A DNA stretch of 64,000 bases, from the NCBI RefSeq assembly GCF_026805325.1, contig NZ_JAPRAT010000004.1:105586-169585 (forward strand), given 5' to 3'. Made by a program: the position numbers and the translations under genes. The notes beneath the pieces were generated by a model. The model ran no database searches. It had not been told where the DNA came from and was given only the letters and a program-made list of their open reading frames with translations. Of this stretch, positions 8,783-17,898 are shown one piece after another. The stretch's first letter is position 1. Each line of letters starts with the position of its first letter. The stretch is from Natronobacillus azotifigens (GTDB lineage: Bacteria > Bacillota > Bacilli > Bacillales > Amphibacillaceae).

Positions 8783-8826
8783 GATAAGTTACGTTTACTC
8801 TCCTCGGTTCAGAATGGAGAAAGCCA

Positions 8827-9510
8827 TCATTTAGTTGCTACTTGAAACGGCCACTCTTCTTGAGTATAAGCCATTTCCCAAAAAGCGTATTCTAATTGAC
8901 AACTTTTTATAAAGGCTTGTCTTGCCTTATCTTTTTCCGTTTCTCCAACGTTCTGTGCCCATTGGTCTAGTTTTTCACGAAGTTCGGTTGTGATTGATTC
9001 CACTTCTTCCGTGGCATAAAAAGTAATCCAATCATAGAAAGGATGATCCGGTTCTGGTTTATATTTATCGATTAAATAATGTCCGATTTCTAGATATGTC
9101 CAAGGACATGGTAACAATGCAGCTAATAACTCACCCATACTCCCTTGTTGCGCAGCACTTTTCATATGACTTACATAATGATCGGCTGTAGGTGGAAGGG
9201 GATAGCCTTGTAAGTCGTCATAAGCTACACCAGCTACTCGGCATAGGTTGTTATGCGGATGTACTTCACTGTTTAATACGAAACCAATTTGTTCATAAAA
9301 ATAAGCCATATCTTCTCGGTTTGAGCTCTTCGCAATCGCTAATCCGTAAATATTGATAAATGCATTCAAATATTCAAAATCCGCTTTCACATAATGGATG
9401 AGCGCTCCCTTAGGTACATCCCCCTTACCCAAACCATCGACATAGGGATGTTCAAATATCCCTTGAAAAATAACCTCTGATTCTGTTCTTAGTTCCTGTG
9501 AAAATGACAT
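8827..9510 (-). CDS. tenA: TenA family aminopyrimidine aminohydrolase (thiaminase II)
   Basis: The 227-residue protein matches TenA in length and motifs: an early KADFEYLNAF helix, LLPCPWTYLEIG carrying the active-site Cys region, and a conserved acidic helix late in the chain (EEVESITTELREKLD). TenA hydrolyses aminopyrimidine breakdown products of thiamine so that the pyrimidine can be reused. AGGAGG precedes the ATG. Control by thiamine is visible directly: a TPP riboswitch and a terminator lie in its leader on the same strand. It is a single-gene transcript and belongs functionally with the second TPP-regulated unit near 27 kb. Confidence 0.93.
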   Translation of the reverse strand: MSFSQELRTESEVIFQGIFEHPYVDGLGKGDVPKGALIHYVKADFEYLNAFINIYGLAIAKSSNREDMAYFYEQIGFVLNSEVHPHNNLCRVAGVAYDDLQGYPLPPTADHYVSHMKSAAQQGSMGELLAALLPCPWTYLEIGHYLIDKYKPEPDHPFYDWITFYATEEVESITTELREKLDQWAQNVGETEKDKARQAFIKSCQLEYAFWEMAYTQEEWPFQVATK

Positions 9511-9578
9511 AGTAACTCCTCCTCATTAATTTGAAGAAAGCCCTAAGTATCGTCGGGATAGATATTTAAAAAATAAAA

Positions 9579-9607
9579 AAACCACTCTTTAACTGGAGCG
9601 GTTTTGT
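9579..9607 (-). terminator. Riboswitch-controlled terminator before tenA
   Basis: On the minus strand AACCGCTC pairs with GAGTGGTT across a short loop, followed by a T-rich stretch (9579-9567). It lies between the TPP aptamer and tenA, the standard place for an attenuation hairpin. Confidence 0.8.
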
Positions 9608-9623
9608 AGACATAGCTATCCCG

Positions 9624-9718
9624 TCTCCACTTTCCTACGCTGGTATTAACCAGTTCAGGTTCAAAGGGACCAAGGATTATTCCTTATCTCAGCTAATAAA
9701 AGCGCCCCTAGTGGACTT
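9624..9718 (-). ncRNA. TPP riboswitch (THI-box)
   Basis: On the minus strand the conserved THI-box blocks appear in order: ACTAGGGG, GCTGAGA, CCCTTTGAACCTG, and TACCAGCGTAGGAA, closed by a P1 stem of TCCACT and AGTGGA. It precedes tenA and is followed by a terminator, so thiamine pyrophosphate should stop transcription. Confidence 0.95.
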
Positions 9719-10217
9719 CCTATATTCATTTACATCTCTACTAAATCACTAAATGATTCATCTGTCAACTGTAGTACTCCCAATAAGATGAAAAGTAAAA
9801 GCATCAAACAAACGTAAAGTGAGTCATCTAGCATGAAGTGGTATGATTATACAGAGTATAAAAAACCCTCCGTTATAAAGTTAAATTATGTTAAAATTAG
9901 AGTGCATCAATATAAAGTGAAACTTCAATCAGTGAGGGTTTTAGTTATTCCCCCTCTGATTGTTAGCCCTAAAGGATGACCTAAAGGCCCTTGAACCATT
10001 CGGGGTGCTAGCGTCCGTTACTCCCACTTAAACAACTTGCTTTTCTCGTTGTTTTAAAATGGGAGTCTTACGGACGGTTGCTCCGGGATAAACATGCTGA
10101 GGATAACCTAGTCAAACACAGATTGGAAATCACTATAATGAATAGCAGATTGAAAGGCAACGTAAAAGTATCATTCTATAAAAGGAGTAATGAGATTGTA
10201 GCCGAAAGGGGATAGTG
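9719..10217. other. Gene-free gap with repeat copy A
   Basis: This gap of about 500 bases between the tenA leader and the DUF3267 gene holds the first copy of the TTTAT-bounded repeat (9912-10092). I see no gene in the remainder. Confidence 0.6.
9912..10092 (-). repeat. TTTAT-bounded palindromic element, copy A
   Basis: This 181-base element lies in reverse orientation and starts and ends with TTTAT on its own strand. It has two long hairpins: an outer one (GTCCGT... ACTCCCACTT pairing with its complement) and an end hairpin (AATCAGTG-G type). Five other copies occur in this window. It has no coding capacity. Hairpin ends without classical terminal inverted repeats recall non-autonomous IS200/IS605-type elements. 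Confidence 0.75.
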
Positions 10218-10823
10218 ATGAATTTAGTTTGGAAAGGAATTTATAAAAGTAACGATCAGCTTCCGGTGGGGGAACTACCAGAACATGCGGTCAAATTCAA
10301 AGAACCAAACACGTTGAAAATGCTGAATTTAGTAGCATCACTTTTTATCATACCAGTGATTATGTTAGTTATTCTAGCCATTATTATTAAGTCTATGTTA
10401 TGGGGAATTTCGATGGAAATGGTCTATATAAATATCTGGGGCATTTTATTGGCGCTATTGATGGTCCTCCCTCATGAATTTCTGCATGCAATGGTATTCC
10501 CTAGAGATAAGGAAGTACAATTATGGGTTAGCCCAAAAGCGTTAACGGCCTTTGTCATTTCCACTGCACCAGTGTCTAAACACCGTTTTATCTTTTTGTC
10601 GTTATTACCGAATATTGTATTTGGATTAATCCCGCTCATTGTTTGGGTTTTTATGCCAGAAGGCTTAGTGATAACGGCGATTGTATTTACATTTGCAAGT
10701 GTAAGTTTGTTATTTGGTATTGGTGATTACCTAAATGTATTCAACGCAGTATTTCAAATGCCAAAAGGATCTATCCAACAACTTTCGGGGATGAATTCTT
10801 ATTGGTATATTCCGAATAAATAG
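10218..10823 (+). CDS. DUF3267 family, putative zincin membrane protein
   Basis: This membrane protein of 201 residues has a HEFLH motif (HExxH zinc-protease type) just after the second membrane segment (LPHEFLHAMVFP). More segments follow around 125-185. DUF3267 proteins are predicted membrane-bound zinc peptidases of unknown substrate. The ATG at 10218 has AAAGGGG six bases upstream; a GTG one codon earlier is possible. It appears to be a single-gene unit. Confidence 0.8.
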   Translation: MNLVWKGIYKSNDQLPVGELPEHAVKFKEPNTLKMLNLVASLFIIPVIMLVILAIIIKSMLWGISMEMVYINIWGILLALLMVLPHEFLHAMVFPRDKEVQLWVSPKALTAFVISTAPVSKHRFIFLSLLPNIVFGLIPLIVWVFMPEGLVITAIVFTFASVSLLFGIGDYLNVFNAVFQMPKGSIQQLSGMNSYWYIPNK

Positions 10824-10879
10824 ATGAGTCATGTTACCCTGTCCACTCCACACAAATAAATCGACAAAATAATACATAC

Positions 10880-10902
10880 TTCGGGCGGTGACAGGCACCG
10901 AA
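10880..10902. repeat. Small inverted repeat
   Basis: TTCGG-gc-GGTG and CACCGAA flank ACAGG. There is no T-run. It may end the upstream transcript weakly, or be a small dispersed repeat. Confidence 0.35.
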
Positions 10903-10990
10903 ACATTTACGAATTGTGACACAGCTTGATTAAGGTTTGTGGTATAATATTACTATAATGTATGCGGTTACACAGAAGGGGCGGAACTTT

Positions 10991-13051
10991 ATGAATAGTA
11001 AATGGTATTTAGGTTTTATGGTGTTATTAGTTGCCGTAGGTATTATCGCTCAATTTTATTTCTCTTTTGCCAGTATAATCGTGCTTGTTCTTGTATTATG
11101 TCTGTCGTTTGGTAACGAAATTTATCGCAGAAAAGGCAAGCTCGATAAGAACCAAGAAGCGGTTGATTTACTCAAGAGGAAAGACCTTCGTTTAACGGAA
11201 GAATGGAAGCAAATTACGAACTCGAATGAAAATATGGCGTATATTTATCAAGTATTCAGTTCAACAATTAAGAGCTTTCAAAATTCAATAAAAGAAATCA
11301 AGCGATTGGCTAATGTAGTAAATGAAACGGCATCTGAATCTTCCGAAATATCGAAGTCGATGACGGCAGTTAATCTAGCTGTTTCACAAGGAGCTCAAGA
11401 GCAAGCAAGCGATGCGGAGAATAGTAGTCGTACTACTTCGGATTTATCGGATCAAGTTGAACAGATGCTCATCGCTATTGATAACATGGACCAGGAAATA
11501 AAATCCTTACAATCATTAAAAGAACAAGGAAATGTCAAACTATCCAATACGATTGATTCGAGTAATGTTACAAAAGAAGAGCTTACGCATGTAATTCAAC
11601 AGGTCGAGAAGCTCAAAGCAAGCGTAAATGAAATTAATCGTACCATCGGTGTGATTAATGATATTGCGGGTCAAACCAATCTATTATCGCTAAATGCATC
11701 GATTGAAGCTGCACGTGCAGGCGAATCTGGAAAAGGATTTGCAGTGGTATCCAATGAAATCCGTAAACTTTCTGATCAAAGTTTCTCCTCTGTTGAAGAG
11801 ATAGAAAAAATCATTGCAGATGTGAATAAGGAATTTTCTTTAGTTGTAGATTCTATCCAAGTAACCTATGAAAAGTTTGAGGTTCAACAGGAGACAATCG
11901 AGCAAGTAAATACATCGTTTGATCAGATAGATTCTACTATTTATAGTTTATCTAGCAGACAAGGTGAAATTCGCAAACAAATGGGAGCACTCGATCGTTC
12001 TCGAGCATCGATTATGCACGCTATTACTAATATTGCTGCAGTAGCACAAGAAACTGCGGCCTCTACGGAAGAAGCGGCATCATTAAGTATGCAACAAGAA
12101 CAGTCGAATCAAGCATTATTTGATCTGTCGAATACTTTAGAAGATGTTGTTGCAAAAGTAGGGGAGACAGTAGACAACTATCAAGTAGATCAAGAAAATC
12201 AGAGAACGAAAAAAATGGGATTTGTGAGTAATTTGCATAAAGAACATCCATTTACCAAAGAAATGGTGAGCAATGCTAGAAAGATGGCTCAAAAGTATGG
12301 TTATGAATTCGTGGATAAACATATCAACAATAATCAAGTAAAAGAGCAAATAGAAGCGATCGAGCATTTAGTGAAAGAAGGAATCGATTATTTAATTTTA
12401 ATTCCTGCCGATATCGATAAGCTTGCTCCAATTGTAAACGAATTAGCCGAAAAACAAATCCAAACGATTTGCATCGATAGCGATATTCCTAATTGTAAAC
12501 GAGTTAGTTATATAGGAACAGACAACTATGAGGCTGGTAAAAATATCGGAGAACTGATTCTGAAAACGGTGCAAGGAAGAGGAAAAGTGTTAGTGAGTGC
12601 AACGAACATCGAGGCACATAATTTGTCCCAACGTTTTAAAGGGCTTCAAGAAGTGTTAAAAGGCAATGGAGAGAAAGAGATTGTTGCGGTGCAGTCTGGA
12701 ATCAACGACTATCATGACCGTCTTAAAGATATAGAAAAAGCATATAATAAACATAATGATATTAATATTATGGTAGGTTTAGATGGTGACTTTGGAAATG
12801 TAATTTCTAATCATAAGTTTCCTAAAGAACAGGAAATTACGTTCATTGGATTTGATAATAACCCAGATAACATCGTCCATTTAAATGATGGATTATTGGA
12901 AGCAGTTGTAGCACAAAGGCAAATGTTATTTGGTGAAATGGCTGTTAAACAATTCTCTAGAAAAGACGCAGGAAAACAAATTAAGGAGTCTGAATTACTT
13001 AACACGTATGTAATTAATCAATCCAATGCAAAAGTTTTAGCGAAAGCATAG
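10991..13051 (+). CDS. Chemoreceptor with C-terminal sugar-binding-protein domain
   Basis: The protein has 686 residues from the ATG at 10991 (AAGGGGCGG upstream; an ATG 18 codons earlier has no ribosome site). Residues 7-45 form a tight pair of membrane segments with almost no outer loop. A coiled methyl-accepting signalling domain follows, with the conserved hairpin tip [20 protein letters not shown] near 220-240. From about residue 410 the chain changes to a periplasmic-binding-protein fold of the Peripla_BP_4/ribose type ([49 protein letters not shown]). By topology that domain should be cytoplasmic. Binding domains of this type normally sit outside the cell, so it may sense an internal sugar or cofactor. 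An extended -10 (TGgTATAAT) lies at 10940-10948. Confidence 0.85.
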   Translation: MNSKWYLGFMVLLVAVGIIAQFYFSFASIIVLVLVLCLSFGNEIYRRKGKLDKNQEAVDLLKRKDLRLTEEWKQITNSNENMAYIYQVFSSTIKSFQNSIKEIKRLANVVNETASESSEISKSMTAVNLAVSQGAQEQASDAENSSRTTSDLSDQVEQMLIAIDNMDQEIKSLQSLKEQGNVKLSNTIDSSNVTKEELTHVIQQVEKLKASVNEINRTIGVINDIAGQTNLLSLNASIEAARAGESGKGFAVVSNEIRKLSDQSFSSVEEIEKIIADVNKEFSLVVDSIQVTYEKFEVQQETIEQVNTSFDQIDSTIYSLSSRQGEIRKQMGALDRSRASIMHAITNIAAVAQETAASTEEAASLSMQQEQSNQALFDLSNTLEDVVAKVGETVDNYQVDQENQRTKKMGFVSNLHKEHPFTKEMVSNARKMAQKYGYEFVDKHINNNQVKEQIEAIEHLVKEGIDYLILIPADIDKLAPIVNELAEKQIQTICIDSDIPNCKRVSYIGTDNYEAGKNIGELILKTVQGRGKVLVSATNIEAHNLSQRFKGLQEVLKGNGEKEIVAVQSGINDYHDRLKDIEKAYNKHNDINIMVGLDGDFGNVISNHKFPKEQEITFIGFDNNPDNIVHLNDGLLEAVVAQRQMLFGEMAVKQFSRKDAGKQIKESELLNTYVINQSNAKVLAKA

Positions 13052-13055
13052 AAGG

Positions 13056-13112
13056 AAGGGGTAAGATCCTATTGATGGACGGTTGTCTATCGAAGGGATC
13101 TGCCCCTTTTGT
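13056..13112 (+). terminator. Terminator-like repeat after the chemoreceptor gene
   Basis: AAGGGG...AGATCC pairs with GGATCT...CCCCTT, followed by TTTT. The loop holds GATGGACGGTTGTC, a variant of the core GTGGACAATTGTC found in about ten hairpins of this window. Confidence 0.7.
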
Positions 13113-13260
13113 TGTAAGATTAGAAAGCTCAAAAATTAGCTTTATGACAATATTAGCTTGTCCCCATCAGCTCCTTACAAAATAAGCTTCTAATTTGTTT
13201 TTTAAAAGAGGCACGGGTGGTTTTTTCTGCTTTATCCTATTGAAATGGTTTTGCCCTTCA

Positions 13261-13312
13261 TTGACGCTTCATTTGATCCTGTGATAAAATTTAAGAATGA
13301 ATATCATTATCA
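13261..13312 (+). promoter_or_regulatory. fbpC promoter with Fur box
   Basis: TTGACG (13261) and TAAAAT (13285-13290) are spaced 18 bases. TGAATAT-C-ATTATCA at 13298-13312 matches the 7-1-7 Fur box TGATAAT-n-ATTATCA with a perfect right half. Confidence 0.7.
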
Positions 13313-13346
13313 GTAGAATTAGGAAGCGGCAAGGAGGGAATCAGCT

Positions 13347-14402
13347 ATGAGTTTTATTCAATTCCAAAATGTAACCAAATATTATAATCGAGCAGTTGTA
13401 CCTGCAGTCGACCATCTAAACCTAGAAATCTCAAAAGGTGAAATTATCACTTTGTTAGGGCCAAGTGGTTGTGGTAAAACAACAACGCTTAGGATGTTAG
13501 CTGGGTTTGAGCAACCGACAGCAGGTGAAATTCGAATTGGTGATGAAGTTGTTTATGATGACCGTCGATCGTTGCCGCCCGAAAAAAGAGGAATCGGGAT
13601 GGTGTTTCAAGATTATGCCTTATTTCCTCATTTAACGATTGAAAAGAATGTCATGTTCGGCTTAAATAAATGGAAAGCACGAGACAAGAAAAAACGTGTT
13701 CAAGAAGTCCTTGAGTTAGTTGGGTTAGGTGACTTTGGTCAACGATTACCAAGCGAATTATCCGGAGGTCAGCAACAACGCGTCGCTTTAGCACGTGCAT
13801 TAGCACCAAACCCGAAAGTTATTTTAATGGATGAACCGTTTAGTAACTTAGATGCAGGATTAAGAGAAAAAATGCGCTTTGATGTTACGAATATCTTGAG
13901 AAAAGCTAATGCAACAGCAATCATTGTTACGCATGATCAGAAAGATGCGTTTACAGTGTCCGATCGTGTTGTGGTAATGAATGAAGGTGTGATTCAGCAA
14001 ATTGCAGCACCGAAAGAAATTTACCGTTGTCCAGTGAACTGTTTTGTTGCGCAATTCGTTGGCAAAACAAACTTAATCTCGGGAACATTGTGTCCGGATT
14101 TAAAGCATGTGGAGACCCATTTTGGTCGTGTTTGTGTACCACAACAAACAAATCAAGAAAGTGAAAATGTTGTTGTATCAATTCGTCCAGAAGGTTGCCG
14201 CCTGGCAGAGTACGGTCGTTATGCGGGTATCGTAGAACAAGCTACGTACAGTGGTGAATACCAAGAACTTCATGTTCGATTACAATCAGACCACACACCT
14301 AACCAACCAATGGTTATTTATGCTCCTATCGAACAAGATATTGAAATCGGTAGTGCTGTTACGTTTAATATAACCCCTGAATTAGTCGCATTAGTAAATT
14401 AA
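13347..14402 (+). CDS. fbpC: Fe(III) ABC transporter ATP-binding protein
   Basis: The 351-residue protein has Walker A (GPSGCGKTT), the signature LSGGQQQRVALARAL and Walker B (ILMDEPFSNLD). After the ATPase core (about 1-235) comes a TOBE-like C-terminal part, as in FbpC/PotA-type ATPases. GGAGG precedes the ATG. It energises the FbpB permease encoded downstream. The gene has its own Fur box and its own terminator, so it can be made separately from fbpA-fbpB, an arrangement less common than fbpABC in one transcript. Confidence 0.88.
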   Translation: MSFIQFQNVTKYYNRAVVPAVDHLNLEISKGEIITLLGPSGCGKTTTLRMLAGFEQPTAGEIRIGDEVVYDDRRSLPPEKRGIGMVFQDYALFPHLTIEKNVMFGLNKWKARDKKKRVQEVLELVGLGDFGQRLPSELSGGQQQRVALARALAPNPKVILMDEPFSNLDAGLREKMRFDVTNILRKANATAIIVTHDQKDAFTVSDRVVVMNEGVIQQIAAPKEIYRCPVNCFVAQFVGKTNLISGTLCPDLKHVETHFGRVCVPQQTNQESENVVVSIRPEGCRLAEYGRYAGIVEQATYSGEYQELHVRLQSDHTPNQPMVIYAPIEQDIEIGSAVTFNITPELVALVN

Positions 14403-14428
14403 AGAATATAAATCATTACACATAAGTG

Positions 14429-14459
14429 GCCTGCTTTCTTCTTGGAAGTAGGCTTTTTT
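14429..14459 (+). terminator. Terminator of fbpC
   Basis: GCCTGCTT pairs with AAGTAGGC around a short loop, followed by seven Ts. Confidence 0.85.
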
Positions 14460-14570
14460 ACACGGGAAAAAGTGAAACCAACATAAAAGGAAAACTTATT
14501 CAAATATAAGTATTCGTTGAGACAGAATTGTAAAAACTAAACGAATAGCTAACCAATGATTAAAATCTTA

Positions 14571-14630
14571 TTGACAATGATTATCAGTTACGGTAGACTA
14601 AACAATGTTAGTAATTGAGAATGAATATCA
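14571..14630 (+). promoter_or_regulatory. fbpA promoter with two Fur boxes
   Basis: TTGACA (14571-14576) and TAGACT (14594-14599) are spaced 17 bases. TGACAAT-G-ATTATCA at 14572-14586 overlaps the -35 with one mismatch to the 7-1-7 consensus. A second box, TGAGAAT-G-AATATCA, lies at 14616-14630. Tight iron repression is expected. Confidence 0.85.
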
Positions 14631-14671
14631 TTGCAATACAAAAATACATATTTATAGGGGGAAACAACATC

Positions 14672-15700
14672 ATGAAAAAAGCAATAAAATTATTACTGTT
14701 TACTTCGCTTTTAATGCTATTCGTACTTGTTGCAACTGCGTGTGATCAACAAGATGAAGAGGAGATTGTAGTATACTCAAGTCGAAACGAGCGGTTTGTA
14801 CAACCGTTACTGGATAAATTTACAGAGGAAACAGGGATAAACGTAAGAGCTTTACACGAAGCAGATGCCCTTCAATTAAGAGAAGAAGCTGGAAATGTTC
14901 AAGCGGATATTTTTATTTCCAATGATATTGGTGCATTAGAATACTTGCGCATGGAAGATCTACTAGCAAGTTTTGACGGAGAAGGCGTGGAAACGATCGA
15001 TGCACAATATCGTGCGGATGACAATTCATGGATTGCTTTATCTGCAAGATCTCGTGGTTTCATTTACAATAAAGATATGATTACGGAAGAAGAAATGCCA
15101 AAAACGATGGAAGATTTAATGGATCCACAATTTGAAGGTCAATTTGCTATTACTCGTGGTGGAAATGGTGGTATGATTGGTAATGTATCTGCACTACGTA
15201 ACGAGTGGGGCGACGAAAGAACAGCGGAATGGATAGAAGCAATCAAAGAAAACGCAGCAGGAATATATAACGGTCATGGCGATATTCGTCAAGCAGTTGG
15301 TGCAGGCGAGCATCCCTTTGGTTTAGTAAACAACTATTATTATCACCAACAATTAGAAGAGCCTACTAATAACAATGTTGGATTCATTTATCCTGATCAA
15401 GCTGAAGGAGAAATGGGAGTGATTGCGAATGCAGCAGGTGTTGGACTTGTTAATGGTGGACCAAATGAGGAAGATGCAAATGCATTCATTGAATGGTTGC
15501 TTCTACCAGAAAATCAATTAGCATTTGTTGGAGAGTCGTTGGAAATTCCAATCAACCCTGATCTAGACCCTCCATATGAACATGCAGTTAGATTTACGGA
15601 TTTGAAAGTTCAACAAATGCCATTGAAAGACCTTGGTATCTATTTTGAAGATACGAAAGAACTTATTGAACAATCTGGCTTAGACCTTGAATTAAGATAA
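14672..15700 (+). CDS. fbpA: Fe(III)-binding lipoprotein FbpA
   Basis: This solute-binding protein has 342 residues from the ATG at 14672 (AGGGGG upstream; the open frame extends 19 codons further but those cover the second Fur box). The signal peptide ends in ATAC, a lipobox. The mature chain starts IVVYSSRNERF, the typical opening of ferric-binding proteins, and a late NNYYYH segment supplies the paired tyrosines that bind iron in the family. It captures ferric iron outside the membrane and delivers it to FbpB. Fur boxes upstream agree with this role. Confidence 0.92.
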   Translation: MKKAIKLLLFTSLLMLFVLVATACDQQDEEEIVVYSSRNERFVQPLLDKFTEETGINVRALHEADALQLREEAGNVQADIFISNDIGALEYLRMEDLLASFDGEGVETIDAQYRADDNSWIALSARSRGFIYNKDMITEEEMPKTMEDLMDPQFEGQFAITRGGNGGMIGNVSALRNEWGDERTAEWIEAIKENAAGIYNGHGDIRQAVGAGEHPFGLVNNYYYHQQLEEPTNNNVGFIYPDQAEGEMGVIANAAGVGLVNGGPNEEDANAFIEWLLLPENQLAFVGESLEIPINPDLDPPYEHAVRFTDLKVQQMPLKDLGIYFEDTKELIEQSGLDLELR

Positions 15701-15737
15701 GGCAACCCTGATTTTTTCTACTTAGGAGAGGGCGCAA

Positions 15738-17423
15738 ATGAGTAATCATCGTCACCATAAACATCAATCAAATTACGATAAACATGCCAAGGCTGGAGAG
15801 CATTCCTCTCCAGCCATTCTCCGTTTTTTAAGAAAGAAGTGGCGAGATAGCTGGCACGGAAACCCACCAGGTAATGTTTTGTTATTATTTGGTTTGTCTA
15901 CTGGACTGATCATGTCTGTACCAATTATTTATGTCATCTGGCAATCTTTATTCGCGGGTGTTGATCGTTGGCAGCGTTTGTTAGATGACAGAATACCGCA
16001 ACTTTTATTTGATACTTTCTTGCTAGCCTTTGCGGTTACGGTGTGTGCGGTTGTAATTGGTGTAATATTAGCTTGGGTTGTTGTCCGAACGGATATACCT
16101 GGTCGTAAGTGGTGGCAGTGGTTACTAGCTCTCCCATTAGTTATTCCACCTTATGTTGGGGCGATGACATATATAATTGTCTTCGGACCAAGTGGTTGGG
16201 CTCGAGACTTTTGGCGCGATACACCTTGGTTAGTGAATGTGCTCGGTGATTATCCAATAAACGTTTATTCGTTTTGGGGAGTCTTTTTCGTGTTAACAAT
16301 GTTTACCTATCCTTATGTATTTCTAATTGCAAGTGCTTCCCTTCGAAAAATGAATCGTAATTTTGAAGAAATTGCCCGTTCCCAAGGGATGAATACAAGA
16401 CAAATCTTTTGGAAAGTAAATTTGCCATTTTTAAGGCCAGCAATTGGAGCAGGTGCCATTTTAATAGCTTTGTACGTTTTATCTGATTTCGGAGTTATTT
16501 CGATGATGCGCTATGTTACGTTTACAGCGGCGATTTACTTTCAACGAGCAAGTTTTGATATCGCGTCGGCCTCTATATTAAGTCTAGTCCTTATTTTACT
16601 AACGGTTGTTATTTTATGGATAGAGGTCAAAACAAGGAAGAAAAGTAAGTACTACCAAACGTCCAATACTTTTAAAGAACCCGATGTTTTATCACTGGGT
16701 AAGTGGAAAATACCAACACTTATGTTTGTCGGTGTGATATTTTTTGTTTCGGTAGTGTTACCAATTATCGTACTCGTTTATTGGTCTATTATTGGAATAG
16801 GGATGGGTGCGCTTGATAACCGTTTCTTTGGTTTTGCTTGGAACAGTTTGCGAGTATCTTTATTTGCTTCTTTATTGTGTATGGTATTAGCTATGCCGAT
16901 TGTTTATTTGAAATCGAGGTATCCTTCAGTGATCTCAAGTTCGATTGATAAATTAAGTTATGCAGGATATGCCTTACCTGGGGTAATTGTTGCTTTAGGA
17001 ATTATTTTTATTTTTAATAACCATATTCCTACTTTGTATAATACGTTCTATATGGTTGCGATCGCGCTTGTTATTCGGTTTTTACCGCAAGCGATGCAAG
17101 CAGGGGAAGCATCGTTAAGTTTAGTCTCCCCACGGATTGATGAAGCAGCCCGAAGTTTAGGGCAGCCACCATGGAAAGTTATGTTTAAAGTTATCCTACC
17201 TTCCATTTTACCGGGTGTATTGGCGGGTGGTGCGCTTGTTTTCGTTAGTTCGATTAAAGAACTGCCAGCAACGCTAATGCTTCGTCCACCAGGATTTGAT
17301 ACATTGGCGGTAAGAGTGTATATAGAAGCAAATGAATCTTTGTATTATTTAGCAGCACCATCAGCATTGCTAATCATACTTGTATCGGTTATTCCATTGA
17401 GGTACTTGTTAAAAAAATATTAA
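15738..17423 (+). CDS. fbpB: Fe(III) ABC transporter permease FbpB
   Basis: This 561-residue permease is made of two fused six-segment halves, as usual for FbpB/SfuB. Each half has an EAA loop (EEIARSQGMNTRQIFWKVNLPF near 215 and DEAARSLGQPPWKVMFKVILP near 475) that docks the ATPase. GGAGAG precedes the ATG, and the gap to fbpA is 37 bases, so the two are one transcript. The first 20 residues are rich in histidine (HRHHKH, then H16 and H22), an uncommon cytoplasmic extension that might bind metal; that is speculation. Confidence 0.92.
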   Translation: MSNHRHHKHQSNYDKHAKAGEHSSPAILRFLRKKWRDSWHGNPPGNVLLLFGLSTGLIMSVPIIYVIWQSLFAGVDRWQRLLDDRIPQLLFDTFLLAFAVTVCAVVIGVILAWVVVRTDIPGRKWWQWLLALPLVIPPYVGAMTYIIVFGPSGWARDFWRDTPWLVNVLGDYPINVYSFWGVFFVLTMFTYPYVFLIASASLRKMNRNFEEIARSQGMNTRQIFWKVNLPFLRPAIGAGAILIALYVLSDFGVISMMRYVTFTAAIYFQRASFDIASASILSLVLILLTVVILWIEVKTRKKSKYYQTSNTFKEPDVLSLGKWKIPTLMFVGVIFFVSVVLPIIVLVYWSIIGIGMGALDNRFFGFAWNSLRVSLFASLLCMVLAMPIVYLKSRYPSVISSSIDKLSYAGYALPGVIVALGIIFIFNNHIPTLYNTFYMVAIALVIRFLPQAMQAGEASLSLVSPRIDEAARSLGQPPWKVMFKVILPSILPGVLAGGALVFVSSIKELPATLMLRPPGFDTLAVRVYIEANESLYYLAAPSALLIILVSVIPLRYLLKKY

Positions 17424-17442
17424 CCAGAACTATCATGAAAAG

Positions 17443-17482
17443 CTGCCCTTATTGCGTATTGTAGTAAAAGGGCAGTTTTTTA
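17443..17482 (+). terminator. Terminator of fbpAB
   Basis: CTGCCCTT (17443-17450) pairs with AAGGGCAG (17468-17475), followed by six Ts. Confidence 0.85.
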
Positions 17483-17582
17483 ATATGGTCGAGAGTGTGG
17501 TTGATGTGGACAATAACGAACCTTCAGGGCTATCCAACTTCAATAAAATGAATAAGACAAGTAAAAATTTTCTAAATTGTGG

Positions 17583-17611
17583 TTGACACAATTAACAAAA
17601 TGTAGTAAATT
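17583..17611 (+). promoter_or_regulatory. Promoter of the SAM-riboswitch transcript
   Basis: TTGACA and TAAATT are separated by 17 bases, about 30 bases before the aptamer. Confidence 0.7.
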
Positions 17612-17637
17612 GTATCCTAACATTCTATATAATAAGC

Positions 17638-17743
17638 GATCTTATCCAGAGAGGTGGAGGGACTGGCCCTTTGAAGCCTCGGCAGCAGACTTTTCTTTGT
17701 ACTGTGCCAATTCCAGCAAGCTTGTAGCTTGAAAGATAAGAAG
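17638..17743 (+). ncRNA. SAM-I riboswitch (S-box)
   Basis: Conserved S-box blocks are present in order: CTTATCCAGAGAGG, GGAGGGACTGGCCC, TTGAAGCCTCGGCAGC, TGTGCCAATTCC, closed by GATAAG pairing with CTTATC. A terminator follows. High S-adenosylmethionine should stop transcription of the cyclase gene. Confidence 0.95.
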
Positions 17744-17769
17744 AGTCGTCAGTATTACTAAGTATCATC

Positions 17770-17800
17770 AACCTCTTCTTTTATTTAGAAGAGGTTTTTT
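17770..17800 (+). terminator. S-box terminator
   Basis: AACCTCTTC pairs with GAAGAGGTT, followed by TTTT. It is the expression platform of the SAM riboswitch. Confidence 0.9.
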
Positions 17801-17898
17801 GTTGTCATACAACCTGATATCATTCTATCTTTACTAAAGTAGTCTCAAAATCGCATATTTATGGATATGTAATAGAATAAAAGGTAAGGTGATTAAAA

